From: Silene conica
Lineage: Eukaryota; Streptophyta; Magnoliopsida; Caryophyllales; Caryophyllaceae
Length of the DNA: 64,000 nucleotides
Direction: 5' to 3'
Assembly: GCA_029255685.2 (NCBI GenBank)
Contig: CM055313.2
Coordinates: 29,260,579-29,324,578, forward strand
Positions within the stretch are counted from its first letter, which is position 1, and every line of letters starts with the position of its first letter. The position numbers were made by a program, and so were the translations under genes. The notes beneath the pieces are model-generated. The model worked only from the letters and a program-made list of their open reading frames with translations, did no database searches and was not told the DNA's origin. This document shows positions 20,636 to 34,810 of the stretch, piece by piece.

Positions 20636-21339
20636 TTAATTACAGGTTTGACTACCAAACAAATCAACAATTTTATTTTTTTTTTAAAAAAGTGTTTGGT
20701 AATTAACAGATTTTAAGATAACTAAAATGGTTTCATGAATAAAGCGAACATGCTAATGCAATATGCTGCTATTAACAACATATTTAAAAACAATTGATTC
20801 CGAAAAATATGTTATCAAATCACATCGTCTATCAAACACATAAACATAGTAGATTGCTTGTGAGGCTACTAATTAGGCCGAAATTTATTAATTTAGCTCA
20901 ATATATTGTTTATCAAACAGGACTGTTGTCTATGTTAACTCAACAAAATCGTTGTTAGTTGTTTAGATATTTCTGGATATCTCGGTAAACGGAAATAAGA
21001 ATAATTATAGATTCGAAAATAATTGGTGGTCTAGTGTATCTCAACGGGACAAAGGGATGGAACCAGATTTTAATTACACACAAACACTTATTTGAAACGG
21101 TCTACTCTGAACTTTCAGACGAGCCTATTATATCATCTTCTTTTATGATCAAATATGACCACTTTAAGTAAAGGCTAGACGTGCTTTATAATCATAGTTT
21201 GAGCTTGGCTTGGCATGGGTCTACTCTTGTTGGAGTTTAGTTTAAGTACATTACATGAACAAATTTTTGACCACATATTTATTGGAGTATTACGTCCTAT
21301 TGAATGCTTCACGTTTATTTTTATGAGTACCATCTCCCC
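20636..21339. other. Non-coding, AT-rich
   Basis: No gene or repeat recognised between the Stowaway MITE and the copia scrap. Confidence 0.4.
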
Positions 21340-21560
21340 AGGTTATGTCTATACGAAGCACCACTTGCAGATATCTTTACTAAAACTCTAAGGCGTGCTC
21401 CGTTTTAATGAATAATTGTTGTCCAAGTAGCCATTAGGGCATCTTGGAGCTCCGCGCCAACTTGAGGGCGTATCAAGCTCTTTTCCCAAACAGAGACGTT
21501 GGCTCCTCCCTTCCATCGAGGGATCCTTGATAGATTGATTATTTGCATATGTAAAAACTA
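21340..21560 (+). mobile_element. Ty1/copia fragment (end of RNase H and tail)
   Basis: The sequence encodes LADIFTKTLRRAP, the conserved end of a copia RNase H region, followed by non-coding tail sequence (GCGCCAACTTGAGGGCGTATC). It is an old, broken scrap without LTRs. Confidence 0.6.
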
Positions 21561-22070
21561 GTTGTTACACACTTATTTTTTCCATATTTACAATATCCTA
21601 TAATAACATATAAATAAAGACTAGTACGTATGATAACATTCGAAATAGCATATACTTTAAATTGCGCACTGAACAAATAATAAGCATAATAATACAATTG
21701 AAGTATATGTGATTCATGATATTACATGAGCAAAGGTTTGGGTTGAATATTTTGATTTGCGATAGCATAGTGTATAAAGAAAATTTCGAGAAGTTATAGT
21801 ACAAATTACTACTTATGATTGTATACTATAATAGTTCATTATTTTTTTTTCCATTCAAATTTGACTACCTTTGTTATGTTTCATATATGACTATATAAAC
21901 TGCAGTTTTATATATTGTCATATTTTAGATACCCTCGATAGTTAAAATTTTAGTAATAGTAAATGAAATTATGATGCGCATAGCGGCATAGAAAACATGA
22001 AATACGACTTCAATTAAAGAGCAACTACCCCTATTAATAACACGCTTTGTAACAATGTCCTAAATAACAA

Positions 22071-22102
22071 ACCCGTATGCAATTTGCACGGGTTTAAACT
22101 AG
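22071..22102 (+). mobile_element. Helitron 3' terminus (hairpin plus CTAG)
   Basis: ACCCGTATGCAATTTGCACGGGT can form a hairpin, followed after a few bases by CTAG at 22099-22102 and then T, the standard plant Helitron 3' end with insertion before T. The element would extend leftwards; its 5' TC end was not located. Confidence 0.6.
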
Positions 22103-23097
22103 TATTAATGATCGTTCTCTTTCTCATATTTTTACTTCCACATTACTAAAAAAATAACAAATATTTTATCTTATTTATTATAAGCTGCGTTGAGATTTCT
22201 CTTCACTTATTATAAAACAAATTGTACGTAAAAATCCTTATGTTTATTAATACAAGAACATTTTGTGCACGCAATTCCGTGCATCCACGTCATCACATCC
22301 ATTTTATTTTATGTTCTATTTTCAATAAATGTAGGACCCGTCACAAAAAATACGAAATTAATTTATGAAAAATGAACTTTGTTAATAGAATTTTTCGAAT
22401 AATCAATATAAAACTTCAATGAACCACCATCCTCAATTCCATTAATATTGCATAAATAATACCATATGAAAATGCAAAATTTTCTCAATACTCCGCATAA
22501 TCTATTAATAATAATAAAATAAAATAAAATAAAAAGATGAACAAAAAAACATTATTTGACAATGAAAATATAAATGATAAAAAACGGTAAAACAAATAAC
22601 GTTATTATATTATTTTACAAGGTTTTAACTCTAACATTTTGACCAACATAATAGCAAAATTTCAAGATATTACTAAATTTGAGCAATTTTTTTTTTAATA
22701 ATAAATAGTTTTCAACAAAAATTCTTAATAAATAGTATTGTTTTAGTTTTCAATTTTAAAGATGAGGTCTACAAGAATTTACCAAAATAAACGAACTATA
22801 AAACTCCGTTAAGTAGATTTTAGAGCATTTCGTTTAAATAATACTCTAAAGTAATTCGTTAAAGATATTGAGCTTATTCACTAAAATGCGTAGATCTAAA
22901 AATTTTGTTATCATGTGTTTAAAACTGAATTCGTCCATTTTTTCATGGATTTAAAACACGTGTAATCTTCAAACTTATGTAATTTTTTTACGTGTTTTAA
23001 ACGATTATCGCTAAAAAATAAATAGAGTATAAAATATACATGTATTTTGGTTCAATATTTTTAAATACTAATCATTATATCGATGTTTTTAAAAGAT
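22103..23097. other. AT-rich non-coding, probably the body of a second Helitron
   Basis: No coding sequence. It lies between two Helitron 3' ends. An A|TC site near 22112-22113 (AATGA, TCGTTCTC) is a possible 5' end, which would make a 1.0-kb non-autonomous element; this is not proven. Confidence 0.35.
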
Positions 23098-23129
23098 ACC
23101 CGTGCAATTTTGTACGGGTTAAAAACTAG
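23098..23129 (+). mobile_element. Helitron 3' terminus (second)
   Basis: ACCCGTGCAATTTTGTACGGGT hairpin, short spacer, then CTAG at 23126-23129 followed by T. It is closely related to the terminus at 22071-22102. The L1 LINE sequence begins about 25 bases after it. Confidence 0.62.
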
Positions 23130-23154
23130 TTCAATGAAATTAAAAAACCACGTG

Positions 23155-24555
23155 ACAAGAGGTGCGGGAGGCACTTTTTAGCATCCCGGATATTAAGTCT
23201 CCGGGTCCAGACGGGTATAACAGCAATTTTTACAAAATTGCTTGGAATGAGATTGGAGAGGATGTAATCAGGGCTGTAACAGATTTCTTTGTGTCGAGGA
23301 AACTGCTCAAACAAATAAATGCCACCAATCTGACTCTTATCCCTAAGTGTGCCCTACCCCAATCAGTTTTGCAATTTCGGCCAATCGCTTGCTATAATGT
23401 ACTGTATAAGGTAATCTCCAAAATCATGTGCTCTCGGTTAGCTCCTATTCTTCAACTTTTAGTTGATCACAATCAAGGAGCTTTCATTCAAGAAAGAAGC
23501 ATTCAGGAAAATATCTTGATTTGTCAAGATTTGATTAGACTCTATGAACAGCCGTCAACTTCTCCTAAATGCTTGTTCAAAATTGACTTGCAAAAGGCTT
23601 ATGATACGGTGGAATGAGAATTTATTCCTAACCTTTTGATCAAACTAAGGTTTGCCAATGAGTTCATTTCCCTGATAATGGAATGCATTACTACGGCTAG
23701 CTACTCTTTCTCACTTAATGGAGAAATGTTCGGGTTTTTTCAAGGGCAGAGGGGGCTCCGACAAGGGGATCCGTTGTCTCCTCTCATTTTCACTCTATGC
23801 ATGGATTACATGACCCGCTCTCTGAAATATGCTGCTTCCACACATGATTTCCGATATCACCCTATGTGCAAAGCACTACGGTTGACCAATTTAATGTTCA
23901 CTGACGATGTCTTACTATTCTGTAATGTAAGGCTCGATCTATGCGGCTTATACAAGAAGCTTTTACTTTGTTTTCACAAACTTCTGGGCTGAAAACTAGT
24001 CCTACTAAGTCTAATGCCTTTTTTGGAGGAGTGGCGGATGATATCAAACAAGACATTCTTGCTCTATCGGGATTTATTGAAGGTACGTTTCCGTTCTCCT
24101 ACTTGGGTATGCCTATCCAAACAACGAGGTAGAAGAAGAGTGATTGTGAATGTTTTGTAGAAAAAATATGTGCTCGGTTGAATACGTATGGTGCTAGGAA
24201 ATTTTCATATGCAGGTAGGCTAGTACTTGTGAACGCCGTCCTATCAACCCTTCACTCATTATGGGCATCCATGTTTATTCTACCAAAGGGCATTATGAGT
24301 AAAATTGAGGCGACTTGTCGAAACTTCCTATGGGATAGTAAACCTTCTTATAACCGACCTCCTCTGATCGCTTGGGCTACTATCTGTCCCCCAAAGGATG
24401 AGGGAGGGTTGGGAATAAAAGATTTGGAGCTAATGAATATAGCCATGATTGGTCGTTTGGTGAATTGGGTAGTCTGTAATAGGGACTCCATATGGGTGAA
24501 GTGGGTTCAGGTTAACTGCCTCAAAGGACGATGTTGGATGTCGTACGAACCCTCT
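23155..24555 (+). mobile_element. L1-type LINE fragment, reverse transcriptase region
   Basis: The domain order is that of a plant L1 reverse transcriptase: IKSPGPDGYNSNFYK, LTLIPK, FRPIACYNVLYKVISK, GAFIQERSI, LFKIDLQKAYDTV, GLRQGDPLSPLIF, then FTDDVLLF at the catalytic site (usually FADD; here T replaces A, with both aspartates kept), SYLGMPI and AGRLVLVNAVL. The 5' part (ORF1, endonuclease) is missing. The reading frame has a stop at about 23616, a frame change near 23930-23945 and a stop near 24130, so it is dead. It is cut off at 24555 by the LTR of copia element 1; the rest of the LINE is not in the window. Confidence 0.88.
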
Positions 24556-24852
24556 TGAATTATGATTTCAATCAATTTGCAGTAAAAACACTCAAGCTTA
24601 ATTCAGAAAAGGAATTGAAGAACTTGAGTAAATAAAGGGAGATTTTAATGATTAAGAATCTTAACTTACAACATGGTTGTTGATCATCTATTTATACAAA
24701 GACTACTAAGTACAAAATATCTTCTAACAAACTATTCTGTACAAAATATCTGTAACAAACGTTGTTGAGAGGTTGTTATGAGCTGGAGTTTGTTACAACT
24801 GAGGTGGAGCTGACGAGGCAGTAGGATAGGCAATATGATATAATAACCAACA
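24556..24852 (-). repeat. 3' LTR of copia element 1
   Basis: 297 bp, starting TGTTGGTTATTATATC and ending CATAATTCA on the minus strand. It abuts the interrupted LINE on its left. The partner LTR is not in the window. Confidence 0.7.
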
Positions 24853-27712
24853 GCCCCTCCTCAAGTTGGACTATGGTGGTGCATCCACAAATCCAACTTG
24901 GCAGTAAGATATGCATGCTGTTTTTCACCAAGGGCTTTTGTCAAGACGTCTCCAAGTTGATGTGTTGTTGATACATGTGCAGTCTTGATCAAAGCAGATG
25001 AAATTTGTTCTCTGATGTAATGACAATCTTGTCGAATATGCTTAGTCCTTTCGTGAAACACAGGATTTTCAGCTATTTGCTGTGCTGCCTTGTTATCACA
25101 ATACAATGTAATAGGTGTTGGAACATATACTTGTAGCTCCTTGAGTAATTCAGTTAGCCAAACAATTTCACTAGCAGTTTGACTCATGCTTCTATACTCT
25201 GATTCAGCAGAGGATTTACTTACTGTTGCTTGTTTCTTTGTCTTCCAAGCGATCAAAGAATTCCCCAAGGATATGCAATAACCTGTTAATCACCTACTTG
25301 TGAAAACACATGAACCCCAATCTGCATCACAGTAACAGTGCAGATTGAAGTCTGTTCTGGCAGGATAGAATAGACCTGTATTCAGAGTTCCTTTCAAGTA
25401 TCTGATCAGATGTAGAGCAACATTAAGATGGGGTTGTCTTGGTTCATGTAAAAAATGACTCAGCTGCTGTACACTATAGCTAATATCAGGTCTAGTGAGG
25501 TTCAACTATAGTAGTCTGCCTATGAGCCTTCGGTACAACTCTGGTTTGTCCAGTACAGTTCCTTCAGCAACTGATAACTTCAAACCAGTTGGAAGAGGGA
25601 CTTTGGCTGGCTTAGCTTCAACCATTCCTGAATCTTTTAGTATATCCACAATATACTTTTGTTGGTTTAATAAGATCACATTAGGTGATCTAGAAACCTC
25701 AATTCCAAGGAAATACCTCAAGCAACCTAAATCCTTGATTGTGAAGGCTGTATGCAAGTGATCTTTAATGACATGAATCTCTGAATCATTATTTCCAGTA
25801 ATTAACAAGTCATCCACATAGACAACAATAGCAACAAATGATCCATTAGAGTCTTTCTTTGTAAAGAGGGAATAATCTGAATTAGCTTTAACATAGCCGT
25901 GCTTGATCAGAAATTTGGACAACTCAACATTCCATTGTCTAGATGCTTGTTTCAATCCATAAAGAGATCTGTTTAGAAGACAAACATCATCTTTATTCCC
26001 CTTCTTATAACCCTCTGGCTTTCTCATGTACACTTCCTCATCAAGGAATCCATGAAGGAAGGCATTATTAATGTCTAATTGATTTAATGACCACTCTTTG
26101 GCAGCAGCAAGGGCAATAATACACCTAACTGTGGTGAATTTTGCAACAGGACTGAATGTATGCTTATAATCCTTCCCTTCAATCTGACTGTAACCCTTGG
26201 CCACAAGTCTAGCCTTATACCTTTCAACAGATCCATCAGGATTGAATTTGATCTTATAAACCCACTTAACTCCTATAGCCTTCTTACCAAGGGGTAAAGA
26301 AGTCAACTCCCATGTTTTATTTGCCTCTAAAGCTGCAATTTCTTGGTCCATGGCCACTTGCCAATGAGGATCATCTTTGGCTTGTGAAAAAGTGGATGGT
26401 TCATATAACTGAAGAACATTCTGACAGGAAATCTCATAATTTGGTGAGAAACCCTGAAGTTGAATCAAGGCAGTCATGGCAGTATGGGGAGCAGACATGG
26501 TTCCATCAGAAACATTAGCAATGGATGGTGGAACACCCTTGCACTCAAAACCTTTTAATCTGGAATTCAGAAATCTGGTTCTGGATGACTTTCTAGACTG
26601 ATCAGTAGCATTATCAGTAGTATCAGGAGTATTATTTGAAGTAGTATGAATAGTGTTTGAATTATTATTTGGATTATTATTGGGGGCTGAAACAGAATCA
26701 ACAGTTTGAAGAGAAACACCATCCTCTTCTATCACAGTATGAGGAATAGAAGGAGTTAGATCAGGTGTGGTATTGATTGTGAATGTAGGGGAAAAAGGAA
26801 AAAGGTTTTCTTTGAATACTACATCTCTGCTGTAAAGGACTTTGTGACTGTCCAAACTGTACAATCTATATCCCTTCTTGCCTAAAGGATACCCCAAAAA
26901 TATGCATCTGATTGCCTTATGTTCAAACTTGTCACCATCATGTTTTGCAGCATAGCAAAGACAGCCCACTACTCTCAAGTGAGTATAATCAGGTGGTTTG
27001 CCAAACAGACACTCATGAGGTGTCTTCCATTGAAGGATAGCAGTGGGAAGGAGGTTGATAATATGAGTTGCAACAAGTATAAGATCACCCCAAAACTTCT
27101 TAGGTAGACTAGATTGAATTTTTAAAGACCTAGCTACTTCAAGTAAGTGCCTATGCTTGCGTTCAACCCTCCCATTCTGTTGTGGATTACCAGGAATAGA
27201 AATTTGATGCACTATACCATGGTCAGCAAATAACCTAGCACATTCTTTCTGCACAATTTCTGTCCCATTATCTGACCTTACGGTTTTGACAGTGGTATTA
27301 AATTGATTATGAACATAAGCAAAAAAATGTTCTATTGTTTGAGCAACAAGATCTTTTCCTTTCAATAACATGGTCCAAGTGGTTCTGCTAAAATCATCAA
27401 CCACAGTAAGGAAATAGGAAGCACCATTGATAGCCAAAACCCAATATGGTCCCCAAAGGTCTACATGAATCAACTCAAAAGGAGCATTAGTAATGGAGGA
27501 ACTAGTGGGAAAAGGACTCTTATGATGTTTGGTCATAAGACAAGTATCACAATGAAAATTTCCAATATTGATAACAGACTGTGTCTGTGGCAGTACATGT
27601 TTCATTGTAGACAAAGCACTATGTACTAGTCTAGCATGCTGAAGACTAACATCAGTAAAAACAGCATTAGTAGTAACAAAGTCTGTGCTACGAACATGGA
27701 CATTGCATTTAT
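24556..27712 (-). mobile_element. Ty1/copia element 1, truncated
   Basis: A minus-strand copia retrotransposon. The 3' LTR is 24556-24852 (297 bp, TG...CA in both directions), with a purine-rich tract GAGGAGGGGC just upstream on the coding strand. Running rightwards are RNase H, reverse transcriptase (catalytic YVDDLLITG, about 25.8 kb) and integrase core (about 26.9-27.5 kb). Gag, protease and the 5' LTR are missing because copia element 2 interrupts it at 27713. It is broken, with a few damaging changes besides the truncation. The RNase H sequence is Ale/Tork-like; lineage is uncertain. Confidence 0.85.
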
Positions 27713-28926
27713 TGTTGGGTTTCTTAAACTAAAATTAATTTAGTCATACTAATTTTATTTATCTCATAAATTTAACATCTTATTGCATGCATAACCGAAT
27801 GGCCGAAATTCAAGAGAAGAAGAAATATCCTTACATTGTTGATTTCGGCTAAATTAGGGCACAATCAAAGACACCTTCTTTGATTGTTCTTGAGGTCAAT
27901 ATCAAGGTATGATCCTCCTTAGTCCCCAAATTAGAAGACCTCCAATGAGTTAACACCAAGACACACTCTAATAATATTGTGTTTGATTTTGCTAGAATCC
28001 TCACACAAACAACCTAGCTAGTTAATTATTATCTTATAATAATCTAAAATAAAACAATATTGATTGTTCTTATGGAGGGAGTACACGGACGAAAACAAAG
28101 AGAGAAAAATGAGAACTTATTTTCTCTAATAATCTCTCTAAGTTTACATACATCAAAGAATGAGAAAGGTAAGAGAAAAACTATTTTTTTCTCTTCTCTA
28201 TAATGTGGCCGGGTTTGGTTAGGGTGCCCAATGCATGGGCACCTCCCACAATCCACTTGTCACAACATGCAAAATATTAGTTTTATAATTATAAAATTTT
28301 ATCTCAATAAAATGTATAATTGTGTTTATGTGTAATGTGAACTAAGTGACTAAGTCACACAGTCCAAAATGGACATGCACATCACTTGAATTTAATTTGA
28401 TTCATCAATCATAATGAATCAATTGATTAATTTATAAGTTTAACTAATTAAACTTATAATTCACACAATTAGTAATAATCTAATTATTACTAACATTAAA
28501 CTAATAATATTACATTATATTACAACATTTGTAGTATTATTAAATTCATTCTTAAATAATGTTTCATAAACATATTAATTTTAGTAATGAAAATTCATTC
28601 ACTAAAATGTTACAATTTACAATCGTATTATAAATATACTCCATACACAAAATATAAACTAGGATCGATATAACTCGTATCAATATACAGTCACATCATT
28701 TTCTATTAATAGAGCTGTCCTAAAGGTGTGACCTAAAGGGATCGACTGATCACCACCGTCATACGACATTAATGTCAAACTCTAGCAAGTCAATCATTAC
28801 CGATTAATGTTGATCAGTCGATTGTATGAAAAGAATCATCCCATGAGTATTCTTATTGTAGATTTATCAATGATTTATATATTCACTAACGTGATCGCAC
28901 TATTGTTGAGGATACATTTCCAAACA
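27713..28926 (-). repeat. Probable 3' LTR of copia element 2
   Basis: On the minus strand it begins TGTTTGGAAATGTATCC after a purine-rich GACAAGTCGGAGAT and ends GAAACCCAACA, about 1.2 kb. The matching 5' LTR was not found on the right side, so the inner limit rests on the polypurine context. Confidence 0.5.
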
Positions 28927-31900
28927 ATCTCCGACTTGTCCTCGACAAGTGTGCGTCACCAATTCTCTTGTCCTATTACATCATCTCCCACTCAATGCAA
29001 GGTGTCTTGCAGGTCGTACTTGCATTTGATCCTATCTTGAGTGGTTTTCTCGATCTGGAGATTAACTGATTTGACCAGAATTATCTACCATAGATACCTT
29101 CCGAGCGTGGCCACGCATTTACAGTTAAATTCTCCTCGAGTGGCCCTGAGATTTAAGATAACCCTGACAAGGGGTTGGACAATTCCTATCCTACTGTTCC
29201 CTTTGACTAACACAGTCCATCATGACCCAAAAGAGGCCCATTTGACCCTCTTTAACGGTTGATCGTAGAGCAGAAATCAAAGTCACTCTGAAAACTATGC
29301 CACCTTAGGCGAACAGTCTCAAGTTAAAGAATTGACTAGCAAGAATACATATAGTAGCTCTCGCCACGACCAGGCTAATATAAAATTCCCATAACTCTAT
29401 AAGCGGTCACAAATTGCCCGACAAAGTGCCTCTTGCAGTCTGCCTATGTGATCGACTAGTCATCCCTTATGACTCTACGGCATTTGAACTTACCATCAAA
29501 CGCCTCACACTCTAGTCACTTCGAGACGTCACCTCATACAAGATACTAGGGGCTATACTAATTCTATCCGGTTCACTAAATACGGTTCAAATTGTCTCTA
29601 CAACCCATCTGGATTTGACATAGTATATATTTAAATTAAGTTTTAATGTGAAACATAAAACTTATAAACAATAAACGCGATTATCATATATGAACAAAAG
29701 AACTTTTATTTCACATCAAATAATCTAAAACATGTTAGGCATACGCCTTAGACCCATAGACAAAACATGGGAATCATGCTTAGCTTGTGATAATGCTTTG
29801 GTTAAGGGATCAGCAACATTTTCTTCTGTCCCAACCTTGCATATCACAATTTCCTTTCTATCTAGAAAATCTCTTATCACATGATATTTTCAGAGTACAT
29901 GTTTCGATCTACTACTAGACTTCGGCTCCTTAGCTTGAAAGACAGCACCACTGTTATCACAATAAAGGGTGATAGGATCCTCGGCCTCGGACACTACTCT
30001 TAGTCCCTCAAGAAACTGCCTAATCCAGACTGCCTCTTTTGAAGCTTCACATGCTGCTATGTACTCTGCTTCCGTTGTAGAATCCGCAACTACTGGCTCT
30101 TTAAAGCTCTTCCAACTGACGGCTCCACCATTCAAGATAAAGACGTATCCAGCCTGGGATTTCATATCGTCTATATCCGTTTGGAAGCTTGCATCCGTGT
30201 AACCCTTTACACGTAGCTCATCTTCCCCTCCAAACACCAAAAATGAATCCTTAGTTCTTCTTAAGTACTTAAGGATGTTCTTTACAGCAATCCAGTGACT
30301 CTCACCTGGATTAGCTTGATACCTACTAGTCATACTCAAAGCATGCAAGACATCTGGACGAGTGCATACCATGACATACATGATAGATCCCACTGCGGAA
30401 GCATAAGAAATCTCTTTCATGCGTTCAACATCTTTGGGCTCCGTGGGAGATTGAGATTTCCTCAAGATTATCCCACTTTCCATTGGAAGAAATCCTCTCT
30501 TAGAATTCCCCATGCTGAAACGTCGAAGAACCTTATCAATATAAGATTCTTGACTTAGTGCCAATATCCTTTTGGATCTATCCCTATAGATCCGGATACC
30601 TAATATGCGTTGTGCATTTCCTAAATCCTTCATTTGAAAATGACTTCACAACCATCCTTTCACAGAACATAGCATTGAAACGTCATTTCCAATAAGTAGT
30701 ATGTCATCCACATACAATATTAGGAACACAACCTTGCTCCCACTGAATTTAGTATATAAACATGGTTCCTCGACACTTCGAGCAAAACCATTTTCTTTTA
30801 TAACTTCATTGAAACGATGATTCCAACTCCTGGATGCTTGCTTAAGACCATAAATGGATCTCTTAAGCTTGCATACCTTGCTAGGATTTTTAGGATCCAC
30901 AAAACCTTCAGGTTGTATCATATACACATCCTCCTTTAAATACCCATTTAAGAAAGCGGTTTTGACATCCATTTGCCACACTTCATAATCATGAAATGCG
31001 GCAATCACTAACATAATCCTAATGGATCTAAGCATAGCAACTGGAGCAAAGGTTTCATCATAATGAAGACCTTGAACTTGGGTAAACCCTTTAACAACTA
31101 GCCTAGCTTTATAGACATCATCATGTCCTTCTATGACATTCTTCACTTTGAAGATCCACTTGCACTGAAGAGGTCTCATATCTTCAGTCAAGTCAACCAA
31201 GTCCCATACTTGATTTTGAAACATAGAATCCATCTTGGATTTCATGGCCTCTTGCCATTTTGCGGAGTTGGGACTAGAGATTGCAGCTTTTTAAGTGGTA
31301 GGCTCATCACTTTCCAAAAGTAATACATCGAGACTACCATCTCCCTCAATTAGTCCAACATACCTATCAGGTTGATGTGGAACTCTACTCGACCTCCTAG
31401 GTTGAATAGGCACCGAAGTAGACGAAGAAGGAACATTTTCGTTCATCTCTGCTTCAGTTTGTGGCTCTTGAACTTCATGAATTTCATCAAGTTCAAAATT
31501 TCTCCCACTCTGTCTTCTAGAAACAAATTATTTTTCTCGAAAGACAGCCTCTATAGACACAAACACTTTGTTATCTCGAGGTTTATAGAAGTAATATCCA
31601 CGTGAGGTGGTTGGATAACCAATAAAAGTGCATTTTTCGGATCTCGGAGCTAATTTGTCGTCGGTCTTTACCTTTTACATAAGCCTCACATCCCCATATC
31701 TTCATATAGGATAATGAAGGAACCTTTCCTCTCCACATCTCATATGGAGTCTTTTCGGTCGCTTTTGTTGGACTAACGTTCAACGATTTGATGGCGGTGA
31801 GAATCGCAAATCCCCAAAATGAATCTGGTAAATCGGTTTGACTGATCATAGATCGAACCATATCTAATAAAGTTCGACTTCTCCTTTCAGCCACACCATT

Positions 31901-33561
31901 AAGTTGTGGTGTTCCAGGAGGTGAGAGTTGCAACAAAATACCACAATATTTTAAGTGTGAATCAAATTCACCACTAAGATATTCGCCACCACGATCCGAT
32001 TGTAGCGCTTTAATTTTCTTGTCAAGTTGGTTTTCTACCTCATTTTGAAATTCCTTGAATTTCATAAAAGCTTCACTTTTATATTTCATTAAGTAGATAT
32101 ACCCATATCTACTCAAATAGTCCGTGAAGGTAATGAAGTAGTCATAGTTTCCCCTAGCGGTGATCGTTAATGGACCACAAACATTGGTATGTATGAGTTC
32201 AAGTATATCACTTGCTCTTGTTCCTTACCACTAAAGGGATTTCGAGTCATTTTACCTAGGAGATCAGCTTCGCATACATCATATGATTCATAATCAAATG
32301 GTTTGATAATGTTAGTCTTTACTAATCTTTTAATGCGATTTTCGTTAATATGACCAATTCGACAATGCCAATAAAAAGATTCATTTGGTTCACTTGTTTT
32401 TGCTCTTTTAGCTTCTATGTTATAAACATCACGGGATGAGTTCGAAGTTTCTAAAACATAAATTCCATTAATAGAAGTAGCATGGCCAACAACCATGTCA
32501 TTCTTAGAAATAATACAACAATTGTTCTTAATGGAAAAACTATAACCTTCAATGTCTAACATTGCAACGGCAATAATGTTCTTAGAAAGCGTCGGTACAT
32601 AATAACAATTATTTAAATGTAGCTCAAATCCTCTTGGCAAGGCTAGAGTGCAAGTCCCCTTTGAAGTGGCCGCTACCCGAGCTCCATTTCCAAGTCGGAG
32701 ATCCATCTCTCCCTTGTCAATCTTCTCGGCTCCTCTTATACCCTGTACACGATTACAAAGGTGAGAACCACAACCGGTATCCAATACCCAAGTTGAGCTA
32801 GAAGTATAATTAATGTCAATAACATAAATTTCGGATAGAGAATTACCTAACGGGATAACAAGACCCTCTTGAATATGCCATAAATAAATCAGACAATTCC
32901 TCCTCCAATGGCCCATTTCACAACAATAGTGACATCGACCGTTTTGTGATTTATTTCCCTTCCTTTACTTCTTTGCAAGACTTTTCTTGCTAGAGCTCCT
33001 ACTAGCTTTATCATAAGCTCTTTCTTTCAAATACAAGGCATCCAACTCTTGATTAAGCTCATCAATATAAGTTGTATCAAGTAATGGACCCTTATGATAT
33101 GGGAGGGAAGTAACAAAGTTCACATTGCCATCCGGACCCGTTCCGAAATGAATTTCTCTAGTAGTATCAAGGTTATTGCGGGTGCAAATATCGTCAAATA
33201 CATTGTGACAAGAGTCAATATTAATAGGTGTGATAGGGTTCGAAGAATCCATTGCGGTCTCAATAACTACAAAAACGGAAGATAAAGGAAAATATTAAGG
33301 TTTATAATTTTAATTTATTCACTTGTATAAACTAGTAAAACACTTACTTAATGATCTCTTACCCAATTAAGTAAATGATCCTGAGACCCAAATACATACT
33401 AACTTGGGCACGGTTTAGCCGATACATCCCTCATTAATATGACTCGGTGGATTAACTCCTTAATCGATTCTACTTTTAGAACTCTCGGTCGATAAAATTA
33501 CATTAATTCTTATCTTAGCTCGAACTTATTACCACTACGGTGGCTCGAATACTTTCGTCGA
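27713..33561 (-). mobile_element. Ty1/copia element 2, 3' part (split by the gypsy element)
   Basis: A minus-strand copia. Left to right: 3' LTR (27713-28926), long 3' non-coding part, RNase H (ends near 29728), reverse transcriptase (YVDDILLIGND, about 30.7 kb), integrase (about 31.6-32.2 kb), protease (LDTGCGSH, about 32.8 kb) and a zinc knuckle (about 32.9 kb). Sequence upstream continues to 33561, where the gypsy element is inserted, and resumes at 46957. It is clearly broken, with about half a dozen breaks, and therefore older than the gypsy element it contains. Confidence 0.85.
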
Positions 33562-34810
33562 TGATGAGTCATTTTTACACACACTTTTATGCTTCCCCTT
33601 AGATGTTTTTGAGACGGTTTATGATATTATATAACATTTTATATGCCGTTTCAGTGAAATTGTCGATACTTCCGCCTTTTTATGTTTTAATGCAGGATGA
33701 GTGCATTTGCGGAACAAGTTGGTGTACTAAGGCATCGCGAGAGTCGACAAGGCGGAGTACAAGAGGATCCCAAGAGATTCTAGGAAGTTTGGAGAAGAAT
33801 CGAGGAAGAAAAGAGCTGAATAAGGCCATTTGACGAAGACCCTCGATCGAGGGAGTGATGTCCTCGATCGAGGGGGGATCCTCGATCGAGGGAGTGACGT
33901 CCTCGATCGAGGAACCCGTAGCAGGATTTTATTTCCGCTTTTTCCTTATTTCGACTTTCTTTACTTTTTATAAATAGGAGTTCGATAACCTAGTTTTAAT
34001 TACCTATTATTTGACACACTACTTTAGATCTAGCTTTTCTCATCATCATTTTCGGGATTAATTCATACTATGTTCTTAATCTTTCCTTGCTAATTATTAC
34101 GGTATTCATCTTTCTTGTTCAATTTAATTCATTCAAGTTTTTATGCTTTTTATTCCTTGTTGTTATTTATCATCTTCAATCATGTTTTCAATCCTCTTTA
34201 TTGTTATTGTTATTAGATTCAATATGTGTAGCTAATTTCTTAATCTAGGATGAAGTGGATCCAAGTATATTAAGAAGGGAATGTTAATTGATTGTTAGTA
34301 AAATCACAAGGTTTGTTGTTTGATTATTGTTCTTTTTCTAATTAATATATTTAGGCCTGAATTGATAATTAGTGTAGCAAATTAGTTCTTTCACCGATCG
34401 GGTTAGAATTGATATAGGCTGCGATAATCAAATAGGTTGATTCTAATAATAGCGATCGTATATTAGTTTTTGACCTAAAGAACACAATAGTATTGACCAA
34501 TCTTGTGACCTTGAATAATCCGATTGAACTAGTGATTAATTAAGAATCCCAATAAAATATACTTGGTGACCCGGAATTCCTAGACTTTTAATATCTCTGT
34601 TATACATCCTTTATTTCAATTGTTTGTAGTTATTAGTCAAAACAAACAAATCAAAACCCCCATAAAACTGTTACTTTTAGACTTAATTACCATTAGGAAA
34701 CCGTTTATTACCGCCTCCCTGTGGATTCGATACCTGTCTTACCACTAGCTATTCTGTTAGTATTGAGATAGTTTTACTTTGATTAAGGTGATACGACTTT
34801 AGCCTTATCA
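33562..34810 (+). repeat. 5' LTR of the gypsy element
   Basis: 1,249 bp, TGATGAGTC...CTTATCA. It contains four CCTCGATCGAGG palindromes at about 33839-33922, followed by a TATA-like TTTTTATAAATAGGAG at about 33965-33980, a likely promoter. Confidence 0.93.
33839..33922. repeat. Palindrome array in the 5' LTR
   Basis: Four copies of CCTCGATCGAGG alternating with GAGTGATGT/GAGTGACGT spacers, about 21 bp per unit, 45-130 bp upstream of the TATA-like box. Confidence 0.85.
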
